DNA of 64,000 bases from Rhipicephalus microplus (taxonomy: Eukaryota > Arthropoda > Arachnida > Ixodida > Ixodidae): assembly GCF_043290135.1 (NCBI RefSeq), contig NW_027464588.1, forward strand, positions 2,119,501 to 2,183,500, written 5' to 3'. Made by a program: the position numbers and the translations under genes. The notes beneath the pieces were generated by a model. It saw nothing but the letters and a program-made list of their open reading frames with translations, did not search any database and was not told where the DNA came from. Shown here one piece after another: positions 54,623 through 64,000 of this stretch. Numbering within the stretch: the stretch's first letter is position 1; each line of letters begins with the position of its first letter.

Positions 54623-54662
54623 TCACCCCCGGCGAACAAAGCGCCGTCACGGCGCCCCTAAG

Positions 54663-57600
54663 TCAATCAGGACTGGCAGTATAGTAGGGCTTTAGGCGCG
54701 ACACATGAACAACATCAGTAGATGGTGTAGCAGAGGATGAGTGCGGTTGAACGGGAGTGATGAGGTAGTCGACGTCGGTGACCTTGCGGAGAACTTTGTA
54801 GGGTCCTGTGTATCGTGGGAGGAGCTTCTCGCACAAACCTTCACGTCGATACGGCGTCCAGAGTAGGACAAGAGAGTCATCAGGGTAGTCAACGTCGCGG
54901 TGCGAGTCATCGTAGCGGACTTTTTGTGCGGCCTGAGAAGCACTGAGCCGAGTGTGCGCGATTTGGCGAGCGACGCGGGCTCGAGAAGCAGCGTCCTGCG
55001 CATACACCGTTGGTTGGATAGTAGCAGAAGGAAGGAGTGTGTCGAATGGCAACGCAGGGTTGCAGCCGTACAAAAGAAAGAATGGAGAGTAGCCGGCGGT
55101 GTCATGTCTTGACGAATTATATGCAAATGTAACGTAGGGGAGCATTGCGTCCCAGTCACGGTGGTCAGCAGAGACGTACATAGACAACATGTCTGTAAGA
55201 GTTCGGTTGAGACGCTCCGTGAGACCGTTAGTCTGGGGATGGTAGGCAGTAGTAAGGTGATGTTCGGTAGAGCAGCTCCGGAGGATTTCGTCGATAACTT
55301 TTGCGAGGAAGCAGCGGCCCCGATCCGTCAAAAGCTGGCGCGGAGCTCCATGCCGCAGAATGACGTCATTTAGGAGAAAGTCTGCGACGTCTGTAGCGCA
55401 GCTAGTTGGCAATGCACGAGTTATCGCGTATCTGGTCGCATAGTCGGTTGCGACAGCGATCCACTTGTTGCCTGACACGGACGTCGGGAAAGGTCCGAGC
55501 AAGTCGAGGCCGATGCGGAAGAATGGTTCCGGGGGAATGTCGATAGGTTGGAGCAGGCCAGCCGGACGGAGAGCAGGACGTTTCCGACGCTGGCAGCGCT
55601 CGCAAGCAGCGACATAACGGCGCACAAATTTATACATGCCAGGCCAAAAGAACCGTTGCCGCACGCGGTGATAGCTGCGTGAAAAACCCAGGTGTCCCGC
55701 CGTCGGTGCGTCATGCAGATGTTGAAGAATAGTGGCACGCATGTGTTGGGGAATAACTAACAAATATTCCGGGCCATCAGACTTCATGTTGCGACGATAC
55801 AGAATGTCGTTGCGAAGGACATATTGACGGAGAGAAAGGTCGGAATGTCCTGAAGATACTCGCTGAATGACCTTCTTGAGGGTTGCGTCCCGGCGCTGCT
55901 CTGTGCCGATGTCGTGCAAATCAGATATGGCGAGCACACAAGAATCGCCTTCATGGACAGCGAGGCTAGCAGGGTCCACCGGATAACGCGAGAGACAATC
56001 AGCATCTTGGTGCAACCTGCCCGACTTATAAATTACGTCGAAGTTATACTCCTGTAGACGTAGAGCCCAGCGACCTAGGCGACCAGTTGGGTCCTTGAGC
56101 GACGACAGCCAACACAGAGCGTGGTGGTCCGTAATAACTGAAAACTCGCGGCCATACAAGTAGGGGCGAAATTTCGCTACAGCCCAGACCAACGCAAGAC
56201 ACTCGCGCTCTGTTATCGAATAGTTTCGCTCAGATGTGGAGAGAAGGCGGCTGGCATACGCAATAACACGCGTTTGGCCTCCCTGGTGTTGAGCGAGGAC
56301 GGCGCCGATTCCGTGAGCACTGGCGTCTGTGCGTACTTCAGTCGTCGCAGACGGGTCAAAGTGAGCCAGTATTGGTGGTGAAATGAGCAGGTCGATCAGC
56401 GTGGAAAACGCAGCTGCTTGGTCTTGGCCCCACGAGAAGGGCACGTTCTTTTTGAGAAGATCAGTTAGTGGTCGTGCAATTGTAGCGAAATCGCGTATAA
56501 AGCGGCGGAAGTACGAGCATAAGCCCACAAAACTCCGAACATCTTTGGTTGAAGAAGGCAGAGGGAAATTCTTGACAGCGCTAATCTTGTCAGGGTCAGG
56601 TCGGACGCCAGCAGCACTTACAAGATGACCAAGGATCGTGATTTGTTGTCGGCCGAAATTGCACTTTTTCGAGTTCAGCTGGAGTCCTGCTCGACGAAAA
56701 ACGGCTAAAATGGTCGACAAACGAGTTAAGTGAGTTTCAAATGTTGGGGAAAAAACAATCACATCGTCGAGGTAGCAAAGACAGATGGACCATTTATAAC
56801 CACGAAGAAGAGAGTCCATCATGCGTTCGAACGTTGCCGGGGCGTTGCACAGCCCAAAAGGCATAACCTTGAACTGATAAAGGCCGTCCGGTGTGATGAA
56901 GGCAGTCTTTTCTCGGTCTAAGTCGTCGACAGAAATTTGCCAGTAGCCCGAACGCAGATCAATAGATGAGAAGTATCGCGCGCCATGAAGGCAATCAAGG
57001 GCGTCGTCGATTCGTGGCAGCGGATATACGTCTTTGCGGGTTATCTTGTTCAAGGCACGGTAGTCAACGCAAAATCTCCAGCTGCCATCCTTCTTTTTCA
57101 CTAAAACAACAGGTGACGCCCATGGACTTGAAGAGGCCTCTATGACTCCTTTGGAGAGCATTTTCTCGACTTCTCGTTGTATGACCTGGCGTTCGGACTG
57201 GGAAACACGATACGGTCGCCGTCTAACAGGATTAGCATCGCCGGTATGTATTTGATGACGCACGAAGGACGTTTGCCCTAAAGGGCGGTCATCGAAGTCG
57301 AAAATATCTCGGTAGGTAGTCAGAACGTGGTGAAGTTGCGCCAACTGACAGGGCAGAAGATCAGGGGCGATCATCATCGTGATTTCGTCGCTAGGTGCGT
57401 TTGCTCGGCTGGCTGCAGTAGGGGACGAACAGTCTTCAGGGTCCAATGCCACGATGCTACATGCATCAAGTGGGGAAACGTGGGCTACCGAAATGCCTTG
57501 CGGGAGAACTTGGGTCGAACTACTGAAGTTAAGGAGCGGAAGCTGAACGTAGTTGTCCACAATAGTCACGATTGTATGCGGCACAGCAACACTTCGAGCC

Positions 57601-58172
57601 AAGAGCACATCCACCAATGGAGACACTATGTAGTCACCGTCAGGAAGAGCTGGTGATATCGTTAAGGCAACACACGTGGTGGCTTGCGGTGACAGCCGAA
57701 CATAATCAACAGCGCACAAGCGGTGTGACGGTGAGGACGGCACAGGTCCAAGTCGAGGCAGTTCAAGTTGAAGAACGCCGGTTGCACAGTCGATGAGAGC
57801 AGCATGGGTGGACAAGAAATCTAAACCAAGAATTAGGTCATTTGGGCACTGCTCAATAACTGCAAAGAGAACAGATGTGGGGTGATCGGCGATAGTGATG
57901 CGTGCTGTGCACATTCCTGTGATGGCAAGACTTCTTCCGTCGGCGACACGAATAACGCCAGGGGCAGCCGGTGTGAGCACTTTCTTCAGGCGGCGACGAA
58001 GTCGGGCACTCATCACAGAAATATGCGCCCCAGTGTCAACAAGTGCAGAAACAGTCAGGCCGTCAACGTCGACGTCGATCAAATTTCGTCGTGTCGGCAG
58101 TACAAGGAGAGGATTTGAGGTCGGTACCGAGGATGCAGCTTCACCTCCAAGAGCTGCACCGCTTAGTTTCCC
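54663..58172 (-). CDS. pol: Ty3/gypsy Pol polyprotein (protease, RT, RNase H, integrase)
   Basis: The open frame of 1139 codons counts from ATG 58082. It is open further up to the gag overlap at 58172, so it is probably translated as a Gag-Pol fusion. Approximate residues from 58082 are: aspartic protease with DTGAHISVMS at 16-25; reverse transcriptase from about 300 with the Y-L-D-D box near 437; RNase H with VRTDASAHGIGAVL near 581; the integrase H-H-C-C finger near 770-815; catalytic Asp, Asp and Glu near 857 (GLDLLGP), 919 (LTDRG) and 952 (NGLTERL); and a C-terminal GPY-type module (RYTGPYKVLRKV) near 1094. No stop or frameshift was seen. There is no env frame and no chromodomain. The stop at 54663 lies 40 bases from the 3' LTR. 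Confidence 0.96.
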   Translation of the reverse strand, partial: GKLSGAALGGEAASSVPTSNPLLVLPTRRNLIDVDVDGLTVSALVDTGAHISVMSARLRRRLKKVLTPAAPGVIRVADGRSLAITGMCTARITIADHPTSVLFAVIEQCPNDLILGLDFLSTHAALIDCATGVLQLELPRLGPVPSSPSHRLCAVDYVRLSPQATTCVALTISPALPDGDYIVSPLVDVLLARSVAVPHTIVTIVDNYVQLPLLNFSSSTQVLPQGISVAHVSPLDACSIVALDPEDCSSPTAASRANAPSDEITMMIAPDLLPCQLAQLHHVLTTYRDIFDFDDRPLGQTSFVRHQIHTGDANPVRRRPYRVSQSERQVIQREVEKMLSKGVIEASSSPWASPVVLVKKKDGSWRFCVDYRALNKITRKDVYPLPRIDDALDCLHGARYFSSIDLRSGYWQISVDDLDREKTAFITPDGLYQFKVMPFGLCNAPATFERMMDSLLRGYKWSICLCYLDDVIVFSPTFETHLTRLSTILAVFRRAGLQLNSKKCNFGRQQITILGHLVSAAGVRPDPDKISAVKNFPLPSSTKDVRSFVGLCSYFRRFIRDFATIARPLTDLLKKNVPFSWGQDQAAAFSTLIDLLISPPILAHFDPSATTEVRTDASAHGIGAVLAQHQGGQTRVIAYASRLLSTSERNYSITERECLALVWAVAKFRPYLYGREFSVITDHHALCWLSSLKDPTGRLGRWALRLQEYNFDVIYKSGRLHQDADCLSRYPVDPASLAVHEGDSCVLAISDLHDIGTEQRRDATLKKVIQRVSSGHSDLSLRQYVLRNDILYRRNMKSDGPEYLLVIPQHMRATILQHLHDAPTAGHLGFSRSYHRVRQRFFWPGMYKFVRRYVAACERCQRRKRPALRPAGLLQPIDIPPEPFFRIGLDLLGPFPTSVSGNKWIAVATDYATRYAITRALPTSCATDVADFLLNDVILRHGAPRQLLTDRGRCFLAKVIDEILRSCSTEHHLTTAYHPQTNGLTERLNRTLTDMLSMYVSADHRDWDAMLPYVTFAYNSSRHDTAGYSPFFLLYGCNPALPFDTLLPSATIQPTVYAQDAASRARVARQIAHTRLSASQAAQKVRYDDSHRDVDYPDDSLVLLWTPYRREGLCEKLLPRYTGPYKVLRKVTDVDYLITPVQPHSSSATPSTDVVHVSRLKPYYTASPD

Positions 58173-59449
58173 TGGTGAGAATTGAGCGGGGAGGTCGGGC
58201 GTCGTCGTAGAGGAGAAGGGGACGACGGGCGACGTCCTGGCGGCGAACGAGACTGGTGACGTCGAGGCGACGGTGAGCGGCTGTGCTGCGTATCAGGGGC
58301 ATCGCAGGCGTAGGAATCGACGGGCAGAGGCCGGCGGTAGTTGTCGGCGATCGGCTCAGGAGGTTGGAAACGACGGTAGCTATCGGTGCGGCGAGCAGTG
58401 TTATACTGGTTTCGGGACGAAGACCAATGGTTGTGGCAATACCGTGCGACGTGACCTATGCGGCGGCAGTTAAAGCAGATCGGCCGATCATCCGCAGTTC
58501 TCCATTCGGCCGGATTGCGAGAGCGTGGATAAGACCTTTCTTGGGGTGGTGACCTGGGGCGAGGCGGCGACCTTGAACGGAAGCCAATTGGTCGAGACTG
58601 AGCAACGGCGCAGACATCGAAGCCCAAATTGCTCAGTTCTTCCCGCACAATCGACTGTACCAAGCAAACCTGAGGTACTTGCAAATCGACGTGGCCGTTG
58701 GCGGGAAGAGTAGGTGTAATTGCTTCGATTTCCCGCCGGACAATTCGCGTAATTTCAGACGCTGGTGAAGACTGCCGATGGGAGGACAGTCCATCTTCGC
58801 AGGAGGACGTCGCTGCGGTGTTCGGCAGTCGAGTAAATGATCTTGAAATCCGCCTGCTTTTGGCCAGTTCAAAACGCCGGCATTCCTCAATAATTTCGTC
58901 GACGGTCGCACAGTTCCGGCACATTAGCAGGTTGAACGCGTCGTCCGCTATGCCCTTGAGGACGTGGCCAACCTTGTCAGACTCCGACATGTCGTTGTCA
59001 ACTTTACGACATAGAGCCAGCACGTCCTGTATATATGAGATATACGGCTCTGTGGACGTCTGAGCACGTATAGACAACTCCTTCTTTGCAGCCGCCTTTC
59101 GACCGATGGGCTTCCCAAATAAGTCGCGAAGCTTTTCCTTGAAGGTGTCCCAACTGCCGATCTCCTCCTCATGGTTCTCGTACCAGACTTTGGCCGTGCC
59201 TTTCAGGTAAAACAGCACATTGGCCAGCATAAGAGTCGGATCATACCGGTTGAGAGCACTGGTGCGTTCGTAGTCGGCTATCCAGTCGTCGACATCAACT
59301 TGGTCCGTACCGCAGAACGTTCCAGGATGCTTCGGATGCGTCAGCACGTACGTGGGTGGGGGTGGGGCCAGTGGAGGCGTTGCCGTGGATGGTGCGGGCG
59401 TCGCCGAAGCCGATGGAGAGGTGGCCGTGGGATCAGTCCCGTGTTCCAT
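58163..59449 (-). CDS. gag: Ty3/gypsy Gag
   Basis: The frame is open from 59545, but that point lies inside the LTR. The ATG at 59449 (MEHGTDPTATS) is the more likely start and gives 428 residues. A proline/alanine/threonine-rich N-terminus is followed by the capsid region (FCGTDQVDVDDWIADYERTS, then LFYLKGTAKVWYEN and LRDLFGKPIGRKAAAKKEL). A CCHC knuckle (CFNCRRIGHVARYC, near residue 325) and an Arg/Ser/Pro-rich tail complete it. Gag forms the particle and binds the RNA. The last codons run through the GGGAAAC heptamer into TAA. It is related to the gag at 767-1579 in layout but clearly divergent. Confidence 0.93.
   Translation of the reverse strand: MEHGTDPTATSPSASATPAPSTATPPLAPPPPTYVLTHPKHPGTFCGTDQVDVDDWIADYERTSALNRYDPTLMLANVLFYLKGTAKVWYENHEEEIGSWDTFKEKLRDLFGKPIGRKAAAKKELSIRAQTSTEPYISYIQDVLALCRKVDNDMSESDKVGHVLKGIADDAFNLLMCRNCATVDEIIEECRRFELAKSRRISRSFTRLPNTAATSSCEDGLSSHRQSSPASEITRIVRREIEAITPTLPANGHVDLQVPQVCLVQSIVREELSNLGFDVCAVAQSRPIGFRSRSPPRPRSPPQERSYPRSRNPAEWRTADDRPICFNCRRIGHVARYCHNHWSSSRNQYNTARRTDSYRRFQPPEPIADNYRRPLPVDSYACDAPDTQHSRSPSPRRHQSRSPPGRRPSSPSPLRRRPTSPLNSHQGN
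58166..58172 (-). promoter_or_regulatory. Candidate -1 frameshift heptamer GGGAAAC at the gag/pol overlap
   Basis: On the minus strand G GGA AAC precedes the gag stop TAA (58163-58165). Pol is in the -1 frame and open across this point. Confidence 0.65.
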
Positions 59450-59503
59450 CACGGAAACTCCGATTTGACGACCACTGCGGAGCTCCGTTGTATGGCGCTT
59501 CGT

Positions 59504-59521
59504 TACCCAGCACTCCCACCA
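59504..59521 (-). other. Candidate primer-binding site of Ty3/gypsy element 2
   Basis: Three bases inside the 5' LTR the minus strand starts TGGTGGGAGTGCTGGG. Its complement would end in CCA, as a tRNA 3' end does. I do not assign the tRNA. Confidence 0.5.
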
Positions 59522-59524
59522 ATT

Positions 59525-59689
59525 TGTTACGGAGCTCGCAAACACACGGAAGAGAGGAATGAGCGTATTTCCTATATTTACATGCCAAAGTGACGCTTCA
59601 GAGCTGCCAGTCTCTCGCGCGGCGAGTCCACTTCTTTTTCATCGAACTGTTGTCCACGACGGTAGAGCCATGCCCACTGCCTCGTAATA
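59525..59689 (-). repeat. 5' LTR of Ty3/gypsy element 2
   Basis: 165 bp, identical to the 3' LTR. It would contain promoter and poly(A) functions for minus-strand transcription, though it is short for a Ty3/gypsy LTR. Confidence 0.92.
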
Positions 59690-59693
59690 ATAT

Positions 59694-60185
59694 GTTCTTT
59701 ATATAGAAGCACCGCCATCCAGCGGACATTCCAAGGACTGAACGAGAGGAGACACACGCACACTTTCTTACGGCTTGCGCTTCGGGTCTACTTCCCATCT
59801 TTAACCACCTCGAGTTCATGGTATATACTAGTTCACTGTATTCATGACACTGCGGCCCAACGCTCGCTAAACCTTTCTAAAACCTAGGACGTTACGCCCA
59901 GCGAGTATAACGTAGCAATCCTTTCTTGTCTTCTGTGCGTTGTTGAACGATAAAAAATTCGCAGCATGCGCGTTAACTAAAAGCCGAGTTCTCCTGTCTC
60001 TCATTCCCCCTTAGCAGCCATTGGCATGTACATTGAGCACTATCTTTTATTGTTCAACAACGCACAGAAGAAATCTCTCACCGGCGCCACTTTGGTGGTC
60101 AAAATGTCATACTTGTTACACACTACTACAACGGCTACAAGGGACGAACAAGTGTCGCCATAAAAAGCTTCACCCCTAAAAATTC
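59694..60185 (-). repeat. Minisatellite-bearing repeat family, copy 6, second half
   Basis: Continues the copy interrupted at 54457: TATAGAAGCACCGCCATCCA, CTTTCTTACGGCTTGCGCTT, a rearranged hairpin part (59930-60070), and the left end AAAAAGCTTCACCCCTAAAA (60160). In this copy, TTCTGTGCGTTGTTGAAC and its inverted copy lie at 59931 and about 60053, a different arrangement from the other copies. Confidence 0.8.
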
Positions 60186-60575
60186 CAATGAGAAAGTTGT
60201 AGATATGTTTGCAAAACTTCTGATTAGACAGTTTTGAACTTTACATCTGTTAGTTATTAGCGTTTTTTTGCTAATTACAAATGACCGGGAAATAAAAAAT
60301 ATCACGTCACAAACCCGCTCGTGAGCCAGTGAGCGCAATTGTTCTAGTGCTCTCTAACGATCCGCGTACGAACGACACAGCGCTTGTGTCATGAGTTGAA
60401 TCTTTCTCCGTCCCGTTTCTTTGCGCTGTTCCATTCAGTATCATGTATCAACTGGCCCTTCAAGAAACCCTTTTGCGGTTTTTTTTACATTCCGTTTCTG
60501 ATTAGGCCAGTACTGGAGCAAATCATTGGCACCATAATTCAATCGAAACAGCCCTCATTTGACTGATTGTTATGG
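60186..60575. other. No recognised feature
   Basis: AT-rich intergenic sequence. Confidence 0.5.
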
Positions 60576-60690
60576 GCGGTTTGACATCCCAAAACTACCA
60601 TTTGATTATGAGGAACGCCGTAGTAGAAGACTACAGAAATTTCAACCACTCGGGGTTCTTTAACCTGCACCCCAATCAAACACCTCGTAT
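60576..60690 (-). mobile_element. Degenerate SINE body fragment
   Basis: GGGCGGTTTGACATCCCAAA and CACTCGGGGTTCTTTAACCT match the SINE body with several differences. The tRNA head is absent. Confidence 0.75.
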
Positions 60691-60741
60691 TATTAGAGCT
60701 ATGAGTAATAAATAGGTAGCCTCCTCCTCCGCTCCACGTTG

Positions 60742-60906
60742 ATTGATTTGATTGATTTGTGGGGTTTAACGTCCCAAAACCACTATATGATTATGAGAGA
60801 CGCCGTAGTGGAGGGCTCCGGAAATTTCGACCACCTGGGGTTCTTTAACGTGCGCCCAAATCTGAGCACACGGGCCTACAACATTTCCGCCTCCATCGGA
60901 AATGCA
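60742..60906 (-). mobile_element. 5'-truncated SINE with perfect TSD
   Basis: Body and (ATCA)n tail only, lacking the tRNA head. Flanked by a perfect 14-base duplication CTCCGCTCCACGTT at 60728-60741 and 60907-60920. Confidence 0.92.
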
Positions 60907-60920
60907 CTCCGCTCCACGTT

Positions 60921-61171
60921 TCGCCCTCAACTGCCTCAACTCTCCCGAGCGCTTGGGGCTAAGGCCTACCTTTACTGGACCTCTCCCACGTGTTGCACAG
61001 CCAATCATATCAGCAGTCACGGTGACGTCAAGTAGGCAGAGCATGTCGTTCTATGAATGGACGGTAGAAACCGCGTTTGGCCGACTCGCCGCGATCTCCA
61101 GCGATTTGCAGTTTTAAAGCGTTGTAATAAAATACACAGTTGACGCCGAGGGCTCTAATTGGTTCGTAAAT
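60921..61171. other. No recognised feature
   Basis: Mixed intergenic sequence. Confidence 0.5.
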
Positions 61172-61173
61172 TT

Positions 61174-61207
<34 letters not shown>

Positions 61208-61225
61208 GACGATGGTGATTATGAT
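61172..61225. repeat. (GAT)n/(GGT)n trinucleotide tract
   Basis: About 54 bp of GAT and GGT repeats with minor interruptions. Confidence 0.95.
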
Positions 61226-61708
61226 GATGTTTTGTGTTTTGGGGCGCAAGAGTCATTTGATGGCCAAAGAGCACCAGGTGGCGTGACAACAGATATGAAC
61301 AATGATTATGACAGGTGGCTGTGCAAGGGCCTTAAAATTCCTCGCGCTAACGCGGGTAAAAACATGGGAAGTAATAAAATCATGAGAGTGATGTGAAATT
61401 TGCGTAGTGGGAATGAATGATGAAAGCTCGTAATAACAAAAGCATGGTGGATATATATGGCATTAGCACATGTGCCTCGTCAACTCCCTTGCGTCCAAGG
61501 ACTGCGAGGCAGGTACTTTTTTTAATGTAACCACCACAGCAGCGACCTCTCTCGAGAGATCGTGCTACGGAATGCCTGGGTATATGACATGAAACGCATT
61601 CGCTTCTCTTAAAAAAGTCAACAGTGATTTATGAGTAGAAGGTGGTTTTCTACCAACGAAAATTCCAGGGTGAAGTGGTATCACTGGTCGGTCGAGTAAT
61701 GGAAAATG
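61226..61708. other. No recognised feature
   Basis: AT-rich intergenic sequence. Confidence 0.5.
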
Positions 61709-61941
61709 TTGATTGATATGTAGGTTTAACGTCCCAAAACCACCATATGGTTGTGAGAGACGCCGTAGTGGTAGACTCCGGAAATTTAGACCACATGGGG
61801 TTCTTTAGCGTGCACCCAAATCTGAGCACACGGACCTACAGCATTTCCGCCTCCATCGGAAATGCAGCCGCCACCGCCGGGATTCGATCCCGCGACCTGC
61901 GCGTCAGCAGCCGAATACCTTAGCCACTAGACCACCGCGGC
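61709..61941 (-). mobile_element. tRNA-derived SINE (Ruka-like), near full length
   Basis: Matches the copies at 7631 and 29789 with a few differences; A and B boxes intact on the minus strand. I did not find a convincing TSD. Confidence 0.9.
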
Positions 61942-62171
61942 TTCTCAGTGTGTCTAGTTGATTGCACTGAATTAAAGTGTGAAGCACGGTCCGTGCTTCT
62001 CCGTATCTGTCATACAAGGGTGGATCACCGCTATGCAAAATGTATCAGCGTGTACTGCGCGTGTGTCCTGTTTTTACCCTTGAAAGTGTAACTTCTGTGC
62101 GACAAGGTTTGGATACTGTCGGTCATAAACAAAGTTGAGGCTTAACAGTGTGCAGTTTACTCTCTTTGTGC
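61942..62171. other. No recognised feature
   Basis: Short intergenic stretch. Confidence 0.5.
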
Positions 62172-63330
62172 TTATCCCACGTGTTGTGCCAAGAAGCCCC
62201 GAGCTTTTGTTTCGGGGGAGGTTTCAGGTTGTACCGGTATAGCTATCGATGCATTAAGAATGCTTCCGTTGACGGATGCGGCTTGCTGGTCTGCCAACAC
62301 GTTTCCTTGTATCTCGCGGTGTCCAGGTACCTTGCACACCACGACATGCTGTTGAAGTGAGTATACTGTGCATAGGAGGGAGTAGAGAGATACAAGGGCA
62401 GTTTTTTGTATTTTCAAGGGGTTTAAGGGCTTCACCACGCCTATGGAACCAGTGTATACTACTGCACTTTATAGTTTTAATTGTTTACTGTGTTTGACGG
62501 CTGCCAACATCGCGTGAGCCTCTGCTGTGATTATACTTGTGTTGGGGTGAAGAGCACAGACGCCAAAGAAGATGGACCGTACTGCAGCGTAGGAAACAGA
62601 AGTGTTAGACTTGGAGGCATCGGTGAAGAATTTTTGGCAATCGTATTTGTTCTGGTGCTCCAAGAAGTACGTTCGGATATGTGGAATAGGTGCGTGTTCT
62701 GTCACTTCTGTGAAAGACACATCGCAGTCTGTAACCTGCCACTGCCACGGTGGGAGACATATAGCAGGAGCTACCAAACTGTGTTGAAAACGTGGCCCAC
62801 CCGTGTCCTCAATGAAGCCCCTCACACGAAGTGAGTTACGCTGTCTCAGCGAGGAACGGTTCTCAATTACCACAGAACAGGAAAGATCATTGATTATGGA
62901 GTGTGTGTGTTGCTTAGGTGCATTAAGTTTGAGATAGTGCACAAAAGACACGTAGCAAAGGACACGTAGCAACGCTTTCCTTTTGTACTGTTCGATGGCC
63001 GCAGACTAGTGCGAAGAGCTGGAGACCTCTTTGAAGTAGGCACCTGAGGAGTTCGTTATCACCTGTCATGCTTACTAGAGGGAGTGAATATGCAAGTCTT
63101 CCTGCTACCTTACTAACCATATTTCATACTTTGCCCTCATGCGTATATGCATTCAAGCCTGATTGAAATTTTTGCCAACTGTCTCTTCTTGCTTGGCGGC
63201 GCGTTCTCCTGATTTGTAACTTCATGTTTGTAAGATTCATTAGGTTTTCCGCTGTCAGAGAGTCTCGAACCGATTACCATGCTTTGTTTTGGTTCCTGCG
63301 CGCATTTCGACTTGTAATGTTTCACCATGG
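62172..63330 (-). pseudogene. LINE fragment with RNase H domain, minus strand
   Basis: Minus-strand pieces in order: a segment with ENAPPSKKRQL (63137-63328); VAGRLAYSLPLVSMTGDNEL (62923-63120); FFTDASKSNTSVSYAAV with TSIITAEAHAMLAAV (62469-62972); and VPGHREIQGNVLADQQAASV (62172-62438). The last two are the start and the end of an RNase H domain (the T-D-A-S start and the P-G-H..I-x-G-N..A-D end). Several frameshifts separate them. The sequence differs from the I-group copies at 16-47 kb, so it is a second LINE lineage with RNase H. Confidence 0.75.
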
Positions 63331-63394
63331 GACACGTTGTTTGCCAGGCAGTTGAGATATTTCTGGATTGTATTTATTGCAGCTTGAATAAAAA

Positions 63395-63880
63395 AAGCAC
63401 AGCATATCCACGGAGTAAATGATGATTCGTAGGGCGAAGAGTTCATTTGTCTGTCCGTGCTTTCTTCCGCCCATTTGTTTTTGCTTCCCTTCATCCATGC
63501 GTCCGTCCGTGTGTCCGTCCATACGTGCGACCATCGGTGCGTCCATCCATCCATGCGTGTGTTTGTGCGGCCATCCCTCTGTCTGTCTGTCCATCCGTCT
63601 GTCCATCCGTCTGTCCATCCGTTCATCAGCCCTTTTGTCTGTGCATCCGTCAGTCCAGCTGTATATCTGTATGTTCATCCGTCTATCCGCCTATCTTGTG
63701 AACACTCCTAAGTACAGCCATTTCACATCTTTTCATCATGTATTCATCATATACAAGTGCTGCCATCCAGCGGACATTCTAAGGACCGCGCTTTCGGGTA
63801 TGCGCCACTGGTGGCTACATACACAAATGGAGGATGGACAGACCCACACCCTAAGAAGCTCCCCTCTTCGAAAATCTGTA
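63395..63880 (-). repeat. Minisatellite-bearing repeat family, copy 7
   Basis: Reverse orientation: CACAGCATATCCACGGAGT, GGGCGAAGAG, a CCGTCTGTCCATC-type minisatellite (63440-63680), the conserved CATCCAGCGGACATTCTAAG (63765), and the left end CCCTAAGAAGCTCCCCTC (63850). Confidence 0.78.
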
Positions 63881-64000
63881 AAGTACTGTACAGCTGCATG
63901 TATGCTTAAGCCAGAAAAGACGGTTCATTTAGGTCGAGTAAGCTTATAAAATTATTCCCAATCAGTTTTTTTTCTGTGAGCCATTTGGGAACCTGTGGAA
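63881..64000. other. No recognised feature
   Basis: End of window, nothing recognised. Confidence 0.5.

Larger units (their letters stand above)
54458..59689 (-). mobile_element. Intact, young Ty3/gypsy retrotransposon (element 2)
   Basis: 5232 bp with two 165-bp LTRs that are identical by base-by-base reading, flanked by the 4-bp duplication ATAT (54454-54457 and 59690-59693). It has open gag and open pol with all expected domains, a -1 frameshift heptamer between them, a candidate primer-binding site beside the right LTR (TGGTGGGAGTGCTGGG, starting 59521) and a G-rich tract beside the left LTR. Identical LTRs and intact frames indicate a very recent insertion that may be able to move. LTR ends read TATTACGAGG and CCGTAACA on the minus strand, so the usual 5' TG is not present. 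Confidence 0.93.

Noticed and set aside
54458..59689. Endogenous retrovirus with env
   Set aside because: No third frame exists between pol and the 3' LTR (only 40 bases), so it is an LTR retrotransposon without envelope.

Overview
The window is eukaryotic and looks like part of a hard-tick (ixodid) genome. The evidence is one host gene split into twelve GT-AG exons over about 43 kb, introns packed with transposable elements, repeated copies of a tRNA-derived SINE that resembles the tick Ruka family, and very long tetranucleotide arrays. I identify the lineage from gene structure and repeat types, not from a database search. I saw no bacterial operons, CRISPR array or intact rRNA gene.

The only host gene I can support is a plus-strand lysosomal sulfatase of the N-acetylglucosamine-6-sulfatase (GNS) type. 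Its coding exons run from 10619 to 53262. Joined at consensus splice sites they give an uninterrupted 512-codon frame with a signal peptide, the CCPSR active-site motif, metal-binding Asp/Asn/His residues and the conserved C-terminal half. A poly(A) signal candidate lies at 53617. A GC-rich block at 7088-7369 that ends in GTAAGT may be a noncoding first exon, but this is weak.

Nearly everything else is mobile or repetitive DNA. From left to right it holds: a minus-strand LINE ORF1 scrap (1-330); a decayed Ty3/gypsy gag-pol (about 730-4587); satellite-core element A (4575-5562); SINEs; GNS exons 1-3; an LTR element with its own LTRs, target-site duplication (TSD) and polypurine tract (14304-20729), into which a LINE has inserted; minisatellite-bearing elements (20.8-23.7 kb); GNS exon 4; satellite-core element B (25.1-26.6 kb); exon 5; a CR1-like LINE scrap, a SINE and a Penelope-like GIY-YIG scrap; exons 6-7; satellite-core element C (35.5-36.8 kb); exon 8; a 5-kb I-group LINE (37.1-42.2 kb); exon 9; a LINE scrap and satellite-core element D (47.2-49.5 kb); exons 10-12; an apparently intact, very young Ty3/gypsy element on the minus strand (54458-59689) with identical 165-bp LTRs; more SINEs; and a minus-strand LINE scrap.

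The least familiar system is the satellite-core element seen at four loci. It combines a short 45-bp anchor, a (TATC)n/(GACA)n tract, a unique left module, a tandem array of a unit that repeats almost exactly every 147 bp, and a unique right module. Two copies also carry a roughly 377-bp GC-rich module with imperfect terminal inverted repeats. A second notable point is that both Ty3/gypsy elements, though divergent, carry the same GGGAAAC heptamer directly in front of the gag stop codon, which fits -1 frameshift expression of pol.
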